From positions 4,964,001 to 5,028,000 of the forward strand of contig JBBDHG010000097.1 of NCBI GenBank assembly GCA_037951165.1: a DNA stretch of 64,000 nt, written 5' to 3'. Shown here piece after piece: positions 1 through 13,900 of this stretch (the first letter of the stretch is position 1; every line of letters starts with the position of its first letter). Both the position numbers and the translations under genes were made by a program. This DNA is from Lophius americanus (lineage: Eukaryota > Chordata > Actinopteri > Lophiiformes > Lophiidae). Below the pieces are notes generated by a model. That model had not been told where the DNA came from. It was given only the letters and a program-made list of their open reading frames with translations, and did no database searches.

Positions 1-3000
1 ATGTTGTCATTAGTACAACAAATGTTTCTTTTTTTTTCACTTTTTCTTTCTCATTGTGTTTGTAGCTATCTGGCATGTCTTCTTGAATTTTGGCTACACC
101 GCCCCCAGTGATTTGTGAGTGGATGCCCCATCTTGCAAACACAAAATAACACAGAGTATGGACAAAAGCTCTGGCTCTTTCCCTTTTTCTTTGTGTTTAC
201 TTTACTCCACTTTTTTTATTCTTTGACATGTTTGTAAACATTCGTTCATGTCTGGTTTGAATTATGGATATAAAGCCAAAAGTCTTTATTGAATGTACTT
301 TATCGAATGTAATGTATCGAAAGTCTTTATTGAATGTACACCCTGGTCTCTGCTGTATCATAACATTTAAGAAAAAGTGTATAAACACAAAATAAATGGA
401 GTGATAGAATACAGTGAAATATCTCTGACTTCCTGCCTCGTTTGAACTATCTTCTTCTTCACCTTGTCCATAGAAATTTTTGCGTCGTGCTTGAATGTTA
501 GCCACACTGCCCCCAATGATTTCCACTGGTACTGCTCCAGATCAACTCTATCCAAAAGCTTTTTGAAAACGTGCTTGAACACATACATTTTGTATCCATA
601 TACATATTTTAAGTTGAGAATGAACTTGTGAATGCACCACCTATTCATTGCACGTCCTGATGACAATAAACTAATTTCAGGGACCTTATCAATAAATAGG
701 CTCTACAGCAAATAAAAACAGATTATAACATTCCATTATAATATGAAGAAAACGCGCACACTTGCGTACATTACGGAAGCCATATTTGATTTACGCTTCC
801 TCAAGAATAGTGATAATAAAACGAGGGGAACCCAGTAAGTTTTTTCAAGGGCTTCTGGACTATTGATCTACCTCCGCTTCTTCTCTCACATGGACTTGTA
901 CCTCCTTCCTTCCCTCTTCCTCTCACCGAGGGTCGTCTTCTCCTCCTCTCCCTTTGCTACCGCCCCGTCTTCCTCCACCATAACTTGATTAATGATTTTT
1001 CAAAATCTGCCGTGTGTGTGCGCGGACGCATGTGTCAGGCATTGGCCGACTGGCTGGCGGGCTGGTTTGGGAAATACCTGGTCACGATCAATAAGGACCG
1101 CTTTCATGATGGTCGCACACCGCCCCCTACTGTCCTCATACACGTGGACGTTGAACGCACCACATGACGCCTGTGCCAGAAAATGTACAGCAGTATTTGA
1201 AGAAGGAAAAAAAAAACAATCAAGAAAGATAGCATAAAAAAATGAAAGAAAAAGGGTTATATGGGTGAGGTTGGTAAAGAAGGTTGCCAAAATAAAGTCT
1301 CACGCAAAACGTCTGTTCACACAGTGTTTCAAATACAACCAGCTATGAATCTAATTGTGATTCTGTCTCATTGTTCATTTCAGCACTGTTCTACTTGACG
1401 AGTAAATTCTCTTAATTGCTAAACATTTTAATAATCAGTCATGTCTCCTGTGTATTGATTGTTCGGAGAACATTGTTCTTCCATGCGCCATAACCCCAGC
1501 AGAAACACAGGAGAGACAAAAAGACATCATGAAAGCTATAAGTGACTCCGTCGGTGGGGATAAAAATAGATCTGGTTGCCTTGCCAGGAAAACCCTGGTC
1601 TAGTGCGCCCTCTAGAGGGGAGACTCTGCCAGGACAGGAGACTGTCGATGGGCACAAGAGCACATTTCTAGTTCTTTTTTTGTGCAACAAAAGGTTGTCT
1701 AATGTCAAATGAACCAACAACCATTGGCAAACCGTATGTTGCTAATCCATTTTTATACCAACAGATAGAGAATTCTGTACTATAATATTTTTTGAATTGT
1801 TCCTGAGTAATCTACATTACATATCTAAATTTCCTTCAGCACTTATTACATTGTGCACGAGTTTGACCTGTCCTCATGCACATTCTTATAAGTGCCTTCA
1901 AACCGAACTGAAGCTCATTCAGGAGCTTTTTAAGTTCATAACACACCGCTATATTTCGGTCGAAAGCATGGAGCAAAAAAGAAAAAAGGAATAAGCCTTG
2001 TTCTGAATCTATGTAGTTTCATTAATATAAAACTCAATTTTTTTTTAGTTCAAACTAAAAGAAAGCTGCTCCAGTCGATTCAGAAAATGTATAGCTCAAG
2101 CGCCCCTCCTCCTCCAAAGCATCAGCCTACACACACGTGTCCTCACATGCAGACCTGTAGCACCAACTGAGAGCTGTGTGTGAGTGGATGTGAGCTCTAT
2201 CTGCAAGAACCACATTTGGGTCTTTGGAGTTCAAAGGGAGATATTCCTTGTTTTCTACTGTTGCATTGTAGGAATTAGAGCTAGAATTAAATGAGCAGTC
2301 AGGTTTAAGATTGGGTTTATTTATTTATCATTTTTTGCTTCGAATCCATAGACTCTTATTCAAAATAGTACTTATGACAACTGAGAAGAAAAAAAACTGC
2401 CTTTTAAAATTTGAAGGGCAAAGATATAATGACTGAGGACAAGGCTCCAGGTTTTGCCACAGATCGAAAAAGGCCGGTTTTCATGGTGATAATCTAAAAC
2501 CTGGAGATTACCTGGTTAATGCTTGTTTTTAAAAGGGGTTATACCATTAAGTTTAATGTTCAGACACCCAATCAGAATTGTAAGGGAATATTATCTTGTT
2601 AATGAACAGTATTATTATGAGTCAATTCAGGGATTTGGTTGTGTTTAAAGGCTGTAGTCGACTTTTGACATCATAAATATGCTGTTTGAAATGACGTATC
2701 AAACACAAGCAGTTTTAAAGATCTCAATGAGATATATTTTCCTTCTACATTCAAAAAATAAAAATTAAAGAATGCTTTCCATGACAACTGTGGCTTCAGA
2801 ATTATTCCCCTCCCTCTATGGTATCCCTATTAAGATCACACATTTGCAAATCACACACTGTGCAATAGACTTACTTCAAGTATGTCTAGTCAGACCCACA
2901 GTGTTGTTTTGTTAAATTTATCATCATCTAATGAGGTACAGACGTTTTGGAACGCTATTCTGTTGAATGTTACAAAAAAGGTTAACATTCTGGTCTATGG

Positions 3001-3539
3001 ATAAGCAGTATGTCTGGAGGAAGAATGAAGCTTTTGCATAGACTCAATCAAGTACTTGGAAATGCTAGAGGGAAACATCTACTGATCTCAGTCCACCATG
3101 GTTTCAATTCAGAAGTAGGGATAGCTGTCACCTGACTTGCATCCCAAAGAAATCCCCAGGAACACCATCAGGAACCTGAACTGTGGATATACATCAAGTT
3201 TACGGCAGACCATTAAACAGCTTAATCATTCTAAGTTAATTCAGAATCATACAGAAGGCATTAAGACTTCTGTCATATTTCAAAGTAGTATTTTGTGTTA
3301 TGTCGAGAAAAAATACTGGAAATACCCATTTTATTATTGGGATATTTAAACGGTTCTTGTTGGAGTTAGTTATTGCAAACAGCTAATTGTATATTTAGCC
3401 AATAATAATAACAATATAAATCTATGCATTTGACCCATCCATGAGGAAAAGTGGGCAGTACGTTTTAATGCCTGGGTATCAAATTAAACCTCTGATTCTG
3501 TAACTGGAAAACAAATGCTTCAGCTCCACAGCTAATAAG
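1..3539. other. Gene-poor left end
   Basis: I see no exon with homology to a known protein on either strand. The open frames are short, overlap each other on both strands and have no splice-site support. The stretch contains a CT-rich tract (about 860-980), an imperfect tandem copy of an AAAGTCTTTATTGAATGTAC-like unit (about 280-340), and two diverged copies of a GC-richer segment listed separately. Around 3425-3480 there is a weak match to a common fish repeat with a GTGGGCAG core, also seen near 19990. It is probably intergenic DNA with old repeats. Confidence 0.5.
71..523 (+). repeat. Two diverged direct-repeat segments
   Basis: The segments at about 71-115 and 481-523 read in the same direction and share a clear core: a CTTGAAT-TT-G-C-ACAC-GCCCCCA-TGATTT pattern. 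They look like two old copies of one dispersed repeat rather than exons, because no frame gives a recognisable protein and the flanks differ. Confidence 0.35.
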
Positions 3540-4383
3540 CACTGCTCATATAATTTATAGAACACATAATCGTCAGTTTAAAATCAGTTAAACCGCTGGG
3601 ATATCATTCTGGAACCCTAGAGGACAGCAGACAGTTTCAGCGGTTTTGGTTCAAATTCAAATGAAATCACCACCAGGTTTCCACAAAAGGCAACATCAGG
3701 CCATCTGCTCCTCAGTATGAGGAGAACAGGATGAGCACCGTAAGATCCATACAAAATGATCTCCAGCAGCCAGTGGTGTGATGTTGCGGACCAAACTGTA
3801 AGAACCTGACTCCATCAGGGGGGGGCAAGCAGGCCCAACGTCCTCTAGTAAGACTTGTACTCCCAGCCAAGTACCATGCAGCTGGACTGATGTTCACCGG
3901 AGAAGGCTCCTGTTAGGTAGGAGGATGAAATCCCCAAGCCCTTTGTCAGACCTTACACTGGTCCTCCTGGTGCAGGACAATGTCAAGTCTCATGTGGTCG
4001 GTTGTCAGGCTGTTCCTGGACGATGAGGGTATTGATGCCCTTGATTAGTCCTCACGTTCTCCAGACTTTCATCTACCCGAGAATCTTTGAGACTTCATGT
4101 AAAGGATCATGAGATGCCAATACGTAGAACCACAGACTGTCCCGGAGGCAATAAACGGGTTCTGGGAGGAGCCAGTTCAACTTTCAGTTTTCAACTTTCG
4201 TTTTAAGTTATTTAGAATCCAGTCCTTAATGGGTTCATGATTATAGTTTACATTGAACATCCTTAAATCATTATGTTCTAGATGAATTACACAATGTATA
4301 TCAATAAAGATATTCAATTTGAATATTTAATTCACTGAGTTCTGATCTGTGATTAATATGTCCCCTTAGATATTTGAGCAGTA
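3540..4383 (+). mobile_element. Decayed Tc/mariner-type transposon with CACTGCTCA ends
   Basis: The left end reads CACTGCTCATATAATTTATA and the right end closes with TTGAGCAGT, matching the inverted ends of a common fish DNA transposon whose full termini read CACTGCTCAAAAAAAT. The interior (about 3640-4180) resembles that family's transposase gene, for example around GATCTCCAGCAGCCAGTGG and the 'cacagactgtcccggaggc' stretch, but every frame is broken by stops and the element is much shorter than an intact copy of about 1.5 kb. The 3' portion matches the shorter relative at 9885-10282. The family assignment (TcMar-ISRm11-like) comes from memory of the repeat; the inverted ends are seen directly. 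Confidence 0.6.
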
Positions 4384-4970
4384 CAGTACACAAACAAGCA
4401 GACAACAAACGTTTATACTTCCATACAAGTTTATGATAAAAATCCAATGAAACATTATTGTTTCATACAAAGTATCATAGTCAGCCAATTCAACTTATGC
4501 ATTATTAAAAAAGGAAAAAAACACGATTAAATAAAGAGATAAAGAAATGCATTAATTAACGTGTTGCAAAACAAGGAGGATCTTTATCTTTTCCTACTAC
4601 AATCAGACCAAAAATAGTTAGATACAACCTGGCAGTCTTTTTTCCACAAAAATACACACATTAATATATTTTTTTAAAACTAACAGAAAAAACCTTGAGT
4701 TTTTTTTTTTGTTTTTTTTGTTTTTTAAATCATATTGGCCGAAAGAAAACAAGGAAAAAGTTAAAAATTTTGAGCTGAGACAGTAAACCAAATCCCCATA
4801 CCCCCTCCAAAATCATCAACGAAACAAATCTGGATGTACAAGTTGGGAGAGTGAAAAAGACACACACACCAGTTTTTAAAAAAAGGAGTTGGTGACAAAC
4901 AGTTCTTCATGGTGTGGAAAACATCTTGATGTTATGCAGTTCAATGAGTAATATGTACTGTGTGTGTCTG

Positions 4971-7900
4971 TCAGTAGATACGGCCTCGGCTCCTGTTTCC
5001 TCTGCCTCCGAAGCCTCGTCCTCGCCCGCCCCTGAACCCACCACGCTGCTCTGGAAGCAAGAAAAACCGAGAAAACAGTTCAGTGTGGTCATAATTTATG
5101 CACTTAAACTTTTGTTTCCTTAAATCATTTTTGACAGCATCGTTCTTGAGATTACTGCTAATGGTAGCACTATTGACGATATCCTTTGATCTACAATGCA
5201 GCATGTAGCATAATATACTGACATGTAGGTGACAATTAACAGTTGGTGGCAACAGTTGAAACAATCTGAAGAGTTTCCTATGCCACAGCTTTCCTGCATC
5301 AAAAATTACATGTAGATCTTTATTATTAGCCGAAGCTGTAAGTATTCCCAAACTCGGGCAGAGGCATTTTCCTTCTTACATTAAGTTGAGGGATTAACAC
5401 CCATATCAGCCTTAATCTTCTTTAACAACTGCTGGGACCACCAGTAGATACTGACCTGTGTACATAAAACCATCGCCTGTCTTCAGGATTCTTAAATACC
5501 GTATTATCCTGTAACACCATATCACCACTCAAACCAAGTATTTGACAACACTGATTTTTACAAATCACATCCTGTTGAATACAGGACAGGTGTGCCTTCA
5601 TTGTTTTTCAGTGGAGGGTCGGAAGGGAGTTGTGAAGTTGTGTTGTTTTACATGTGCAACCCACAACTGAGTTTTAAAAAGCATATACTAGCAATTAACA
5701 GCTTTCTCACAGAAGAGGAGAAATCAATCAAAAAATATCAAATTGGACCAACTGCCATGAAACTGGAGAAGCAATTTTTTTTTTTGCCATCTTAACATGT
5801 TACAAGTCCTTACAGAAAGGCATGTGATAATGAAATGTAAACTGCAGCTTTCAAATAACCACCAGTTAAATTCAATATAATGGTGAACATGTTGTACACC
5901 AATAATAAAGTAAATAGAAAAGGTACCATCAAGTGTTCCTCACCATAGTTAAAATTGCCAATTGTGGCACTGTACTTGCCGCTGGGGGGATTGTAGATTT
6001 GTCGCGAGTCCCTCCGGGGCTGAGGAGATATCTGTTTTTTTATGCCGCCTCCAGAAGCTATCTCCTCACCCGACGGACGCTTGGGCCTAAAAACACAAAC
6101 AAAGCAGATGATGACCTAATGCAACAAAGACAAATTGCTGCTGTGTGTTCAGTTTCTGAAAGCTGAATGTGACTTTAATTTCTGACCAGAGGTGGACTTA
6201 CGCTGCGGCCTCTGGCTTCTGGACAGGTTTCCATGACAGGGTGATTGTGCTCTTGAACGATGGAGGGTTGTGGAATAGATCCTGCAAAACAAGTTTAAAA
6301 AAACAAGTTAGTTTTTATCTTATTATCCTGATTCACCTAGTACCATGAAAAATAGAAACCATCTACACTGTGCATGTAGAATGCTTAGAGAGAATCCTTT
6401 AAAAAGGTGACTGAAGTGCTATCGACAGTAAGAAGGTACATTTTTTGTAATTGCAGTAAATGGCATTTTTGTCTTCAAACATTTCTACCTGTCCATAAAA
6501 TGTGACAAAACGGTTTTTTATAATGTTTTTCAATCCCAAGTATGGCCCGAAAAGCCTGAAGAAAGACTTTCCAATACTCAAACAAAATGAGAGGTAGTCT
6601 TAACAAAAACTGTTTGAATCAGTACTGCAGTATTAGAGTGTTAAAGTGTTAAAGAGTGTTAAATTGATTCTCATGTTTCCGGTCACTCCCTGTACACCAA
6701 CAGCGCCTTACCTTGATCAGGACGTTGATGTTGTTTGTGATCTTGAGGGCCACCACTTTGATCTTGTTCTGATTACACACAAAGGAAGAAATTCTTACAG
6801 TTATTTTCAGCAGAACTCCCACCATAAAAGTTGTGACGCTTCTACTTTTCCATATTTGTTTACTGCATGAAGTTTCTACGCAATCCAAGTAATCAAACTA
6901 AGGTCGACAGAAATCAGTACCTCATCCGTCTTAAGAGCATCTCCTGTTTTGCCTTGCAGCGCAACTCGCAGCTGTCTGATGTACACCTGCAGACCTCTGG
7001 CAAAATACTGTAACCTAATGAGACAAAAACAACATTCAAGCACATCTGACATGGGAATGTAAAGGTCAAGCCAGATCTTTTGTATGTTAAACCATCTGTT
7101 TAATATGTCTGACAAACCCTAAATTTCATTTTCTTTTTTTACTTATTCCACTGAACAGATGTTTTGTGCGAATAATAATAATAATACATTTAATCTATAA
7201 TCTCACACTTCACCTGATCTTAAAGTCTTTGAGGCGCTCAGCATCCACTTTGTCGAGGAGGAAGTCTGGCAGCTTCTTGCCAAGCTGGTGGAAGCTAAAG
7301 AGGAGACACTCTACGTAACTGAACTGAAGTTTCGGCTCCTCGTTTGCTGCATTCTCTCCATTCTCTACCTCGTCTGGTGGCAGGGGCATGAACTCCTACA
7401 CAGGTGGGGAAAGAAATTGAAAAATCATTACTGGGAATATTTCTGTTGTCCCCCATAAATCCTGTGCCATTACTGCTAGGGCTATGTGGGATAGCTCTTT
7501 ATTTTACGGATATTTATTTTAACAAATGCAATAATGAATCCTGCTATGGCACCATCATAACAATAAATGATAATGAGATATATAAATCATTGTTAGGTCC
7601 ATACTTTTAGTTTCCCCAATTGATTACTACACCATAAATACCTTGTATTTTATATATACACTGTTGAAGACATAATTTAACAACTACTGACAGACATATA
7701 TACATACAGTGCATCCGGAAAGTATACAGAGCACTCCACTTTTTCCACATTTTGTTATGTTAGAGCATTATTCAAAAATGGATTAAATTAATTTCTTTCC
7801 TCAAAATTCTGCACACAATACCCCAGTATGACAAAGTGAAAAAAGTTTGTTAGATATTTTTGCAGATGTTTTAAAAATAAAGAACGAAAATATAACATTT

Positions 7901-10900
7901 AAATAACTATTCACAGCTTTTGCCATGACACTCAAAATTGAGCTCAGGTGCATCCCGTTTCCACTGATCATCCTTGAGATGTTTCTACAACTTGATTGGA
8001 GTCCATCTGTGGTAAATTCAGTGGATTGGACATGATTTGGAAAGGCAAAAACCTGTCTATATAAGACCCCACAGTTGACAGTTCATATCAGCAAAACAAA
8101 GCCAGGAAGTCCAAGGAATTGTCTGTAAACCTCCGAGACAAGATTGTATCGAGGCAAAGATCTGGGGAAGGGCACAAAAAACGTTCTGCAGCATTGAAGG
8201 TTGCAACGAGCACAGTGAAATAGAAAAAGTTTGGAATCACCAGCACTCTTCCTAGAGCTGGCCGCCTCGCCAAACTGAGCGATCGGGTGAGAAACACCGA
8301 CCTCGGGGACAGGACCAAGAACCCGAGGGTCACACTAACAGAGCTCCCGCGTTTCTCAGTGGAGAGAGCAGAACCCTCCAGAAGGAGAAACACCTCACAG
8401 CAATCCACCAAGCAGGCATGTATTGTAGAGTGGCCAAACAGAAGCCACTCCTCAGTAAATGGCACATGACAGCCCGCCTGGAGTGAGGCTGATGGTCTGA
8501 TGAAACAAAGATTAAACTCTGGCCTGAATGTCAAGCGTCACATCTGGAGGAAACCAGGCACCGCTCATCAACCTGGCCAATACCATCCCTACAGTGAAGC
8601 ATGGTGGTGGCAGCATCATGCTGTGAGGAAGTTTTTCAGCACCAGGAACTGGGAGACTAGTCAGGATTGACAGAAAAATTAATGCAGCAATGTACAGTGA
8701 CATCCTTGATAAAGACCTGCTCCAAAGCGCACTGGACCTCAGGTTTTGGGAAAGGTTCACCTTCCGACAGGACGGCGACGCTAAGCACATAGCCAAGATA
8801 ACAAAGGAGCGGCTACGGGACAACTCAGTGAATGTCGTTGAGTGGCCCAGCCAGAGCCTAGACTCAAACCCGATGAACATCTCCGGAGAAATCTGAAAAT
8901 GGCTGTACACCGACGCTCCCCATCCAATCTGATGGAGTTTGAGAGGTCCTGCAAGGAAGAATGGGAGAAACTGCCCAAAAATAGGTGTGCCAAGCTTGTA
9001 GCATCATATTCTAAAAAACTTGAGGCTGTAATTGGTGCGAAAGCTTCTCCAACAAAATATTGAGCAAAGGCTGTGAATACTTATGTACAGGTTATATTTT
9101 CGTTCTTTACTTTTAATACATTTGAATTCTGTTTTTCACTTTGTCATTATGGGTTATTATGTGTAGAATTTTGAGGAAAAAATTCATATAATCCATTTTG
9201 CAATAAGGCTGTAACATAACAGTGGGGGAAAAGTGAAGCGCTGGGAATACTTTTCGGATGCACTTTATAAAAAAAGGATGGTTCCGGAGATGGGACTATA
9301 TGATTAAAGAAATTTGAATACATGATTAAATAAATTGAATAATTAATTTTTAGTAAACTATAGACAGCTGTCTGCAAGGACCAAAATCTAAGATGCATGT
9401 GTCCATCAATGTGAATATAAAGCCAGGAAACAAAAAATTCCCATTAAGGATGGAAAACAGCCAATTTTTATTTTGATTACGAAAAGCATTTCTGCTTGTA
9501 TTGGATTCATGTCAGAAAACAGGAAAAGTTGTTCTTACCAGCAGCTTGGTAAACAAAATGTTGAGGTTGGTCTCCAGCTTCTCCATGTCTCCGCAGAACG
9601 GACTCATTTCAGCCATCAGCTTCAACACCTGCACACAAACACATACATCTTTAGTAGTTCCCTTCTCAGTTTTATGCACGTTGTTAATTAGAAACAGTTA
9701 TGCTGTGCAGACTAAGCCATTAGCAACGCCTGCTGGGTGATACTTCTGAAACACGGCTTTGTAGATATTTCAAGCATCAAACACCAGTGTTCTCCAGGTC
9801 TCTGAGAAGTTAAAGTAACGATTCCCGTGCAATATATACAAGTCTAAAACAATTATACTGAAACGGTCCTGTTGTTTTACACTACACTGCTCAAAAAAAA
9901 GTAAGGGAACACTTAATCATTGCAGTATGACACCAAGCAAGTTAAACTTCAGGGATATAAATCTCTCCATTTAGAAAGGATGCCCAGATGTTTTCAGGAG
10001 GTCCAGTTGGCAATTGGGGCTCAAACACACTCCTGGGACACATTATGAGTTGTCGCGATGAAATGATCTGGAGTTGGAACGTTCTGATTTCAATTTTTTC
10101 ACTTTTATTTTTGGGGTAATTAAGAACCCAACCCTTAATGGTTTGGATTTCGATTGATTTTTCTTTCCATACTAATTACGCAATGTATATCAATAAAGAC
10201 TTTCAACTTCAACTGACTGCTTCTTCTTTCACTGAGCTCCGTACTGTGATTTAAGTGTTTACCTATTTCTTTTTGAGCACTGAATAATCTATTATACTCT
10301 ATTCAGACTCACAGTTATGACAACACCCTCAAACTGTGCAAGTGCCATAGTCAGTTAAAGGTGTACTTTTAGAAATGACAGAAACTGTCCCTGAACACTA
10401 TGTCCTGAAGACAACTATAAACCTGATAATACAAAAATACAGGAAACATTTCAGCAATGGTGGAACTATGTAGGTAGAGGGGGCAGGGGTCTGTTCAATA
10501 GATTTCTAAAGCAGGAAAATGGTTAAAACATTTTTATTTTTTTTTAAAAGGACTCACCTCCAACTGAATATCCAGCTCAGCTACAGGACTCGTCAATGCG
10601 CTGAGGTTGGGCAGGACGTGTTCACAGAAGTAGGATACAAAACGTGTGGAATGGACATTTTTCTACAGAAGAAGGAAAATAAATGGCATTAGAATTAACA
10701 CTTCAATCAATTTAAAGAATAAAAGGTTGTCACAAAGACAGACCTTGAAGATTATTTAATGAAAAAAAAAAGTAAATACTGGATAAAGATTGATGAACAG
10801 TAAGTTATCTGCTTATAAAGTATAATAATAGTTAAAGTCTTTCTTGTGAATATGTCAAACATTCCAAGATAACAGATAACAACATTCACCAATAGTATGG

Positions 10901-13900
10901 CTGGGCAATTCTGGCTAAAATGAGAATCGCAATATTTATGCTTAGAATTGTGATGACGTTTCTCTCCACTACAGTTTTTTGTTATTGTTGCATTTCACTC
11001 CCGGCATTGCACATCTCCTCAATGCAGTAAGAGAATAATGAGTAAACATGGTGAAACTCAGGGGAAAATCAAGTTGTTGAAGAAGAAAATATATAAGTTA
11101 AGTGACCTGAAGGAGTAGTTCAGCAGTGATAAGAAACTACCACTTCTGTTTCTGCCTGAGTAGCTGGCGTAGCGCCTCTTGTAAAACAAACTGAGCACCA
11201 AAATTTGTAAAACGGTGCACAGATACATGGATCTTTTTTCCCCCCTCATGAGACACTTCCGCTCTTCTTCTTGTTGTTCCCTTCTATGAGCACTGGTGGT
11301 TTGAGGGACATAAGTAATACACCGTGTTCTTAGAGTAAATACTTTTTCTAAAAAGCAGAATGTAACTGCCTGTTCCATGAATTGTTTGGAGATTTTATAA
11401 ACTGAGCCATCACAAAATAACCATCAGATAATTAAGGTATTAGCTGAATTGAAATGTGCACTTACAGAGAAGAGAGGCAAGGCCTGACGTGTGCACTGCA
11501 ACAGACGGTCAACAGTGTCAGGGTCAGCTGGGTTGAGGGCCTGCTCCAGGAAAGCCTGCTCCACCACCAGCTCCACCAGCTGCTGCCGCCCATTCACTGT
11601 CTGCAGCACCCGCAGGCCAGACACTACACGCATCAACAGCACAAACTCCTCTCCTGTCACGTCCTCCAGCACCTTATGATACAGTAAGAAAGAGGAATAC
11701 TTTCTTAACATGTTCTGTTGAACGTTTACACGTAATGCGTGAGCCAAAGCAAGAGACAATCTTTAAGTTCATCTCTACATTAAAAGTAGTTATTTAACCA
11801 ATGGTCTTCATATATCGAGTACACTTCATGCAGAGATTGTTTATATTAAGAAGGTAATTTTTTAAACAAATATAAGATTTGAAAAATAAAACAAGTGTAT
11901 GGACTAAATCCACTTAGAGGTTTGCAAAATTACCCACAAAAGCCAAAACAACAAGTCGTATCAAGTGGTGCTTTCAACACTATCCTGATATAAGTCCACC
12001 ATAGAGGGAGGATCACTTATCACATTAACACCATGTGCTAACCTTCTTCGTTTCTGCAAAAACGTAGTCTTCCACTTCCTTTGTCATGACGTCTTCTGGT
12101 AGGGTCCTCAGTTTGGCTGACAAAAACTTTATGGCCTTTTCCCGCACGATGTCTTCTCCATGCAGGATCTGGGAGAAGAGGCCTCCGAGAGTACCTGGAC
12201 AACAAAGACAGCAGAAGTTGGGATTGTGTCAAACCAAGTGAATGAATATAAACTCATTGAAATTAAGTCATTACAACCTATCGCTGTGATAAATGAATGA
12301 TTATATAGGCTGGGGAAATTCACAAGGTAGATACATAAGAGAGAATCTTAGAGACAGTTACTTCAAATAGAACTACTTAGTGTCAAATGGAACGACAGAG
12401 GTAACAAAGAAACCCCCCAGTAAGATAGAAATCCAATTTCGGAGTAAATATTCCATAGAGAAATGGTAAGAAAATTATTTCGCATTTTGTAAAAATGCAT
12501 ACAAAGCATTATTTCTCTCCAGAGATGGGTGAAAGGGGTGCAACACTTACCTCTAGCATCTATCTTGAAGATGGAAATAAGTGCTGCAGTCACTTGGTTG
12601 AACTCCGCTGTATCATCTGAAAGCATAAGGGCAGTCCTCATAAGTTATTCTTAAGGATTTGTTTTAAATATTGGCATTGAAGAACATCAAAATAGAAAAC
12701 AATGTTGATATGCAGTCACCAGTGTTTCTACCGGGCGACTGAAAAAATCTATTTCAAAAGCCTAAAGGTTAAGGTGAGAGCAATCTGATCCTAAAGTGAT
12801 ATCAATCCATAGTTTAATGGAATGGGTTCATGTAGCTGGCAGCCAAGAATGCTAAAGTGAAATCCAGAGTCAACTTGAATGTTGCATGTCCCTGTTCAAA
12901 TGTAAAATATTAATGGTAAAATACAGTAATAAAAACTATTGAATACTTTATTTCAGGAATTTATTTCAACATTGAACATCTTCAAAGTGGTTTCCAATAA
13001 AGACCATGGTTAAGGTTACTTAATCCAGGTATAAAAAAGAACACAATTCTCAACATTAACAGACACTTTTCACCACCCGTTCAGTTTAATCCTCAAACAA
13101 CACTAAATTTCAGAGAGTAGCCCAGTAATAGATATTCATTCATGTCTCATTGTGCATGCCTACCTAAAACAATATTAATATGTTTTACGTGTTTTGCTCC
13201 CCTACCAGTTTGAAGGAGCTGTGTAAGGATATCTGCAACTTTAAGGGTGTTCTCGCCAGTTGCGAATCGTGGGAGCTCTTTGATGGCCTGTCGTCGAATC
13301 TAGACAAAGACAAGTAGACAAACACAGAGGGAGGTTGTTTGATAAAAATGAATGTAAATCCACGCAGTCATTGTGAGGAACACTATCCCATTCAAACAAT
13401 AAAACAAGCACATTCAAACCTGGAAAATTTAACAAGACAAATACTCACCGACACATCCTCATCTTCACAAAGATCAAGCTGAGCATTAATAGCTGCAACG
13501 GCCATTTCTGGAAAGCTGCTGAAAAATTTGGGAATAAATTGAGCTGCGAGACGCTTCTCCTTCGGGCCTCCTTTCACGCCATCCAAGAGTACTTGGTAGG
13601 CATTCTTGTGCTGGAGAATAAGACAAGACAATACACCAATAAGCATATGCAAGGTATATAACGGTGACATCACACTACGATTCATGCTGAGCTTTAGAGC
13701 ATAGTACATGTGGGTTACAGATCTAAAGTGGCTAAAGGCTCACTTTTATTTACAGACAAAATATAACAGTATACATTCAAACAGTTATGGAACAGCTGAA
13801 TGAAACATTTCACCTGATAATTTTGGACAGGACACCACTTACCACAGTTACCAAGGCCTATCAGCAGAGTCAAAGCCCCTGTTCACCATTGCTTGTTTAA

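Noticed and set aside
8088..8534. 148-codon minus-strand open frame
   Set aside because: Antisense shadow of the decayed Tc1 transposase at 7707-9265.
7707..9265. Active Tc1 transposon
   Set aside because: The ends are well kept, but the transposase frame has several stops and shifts.
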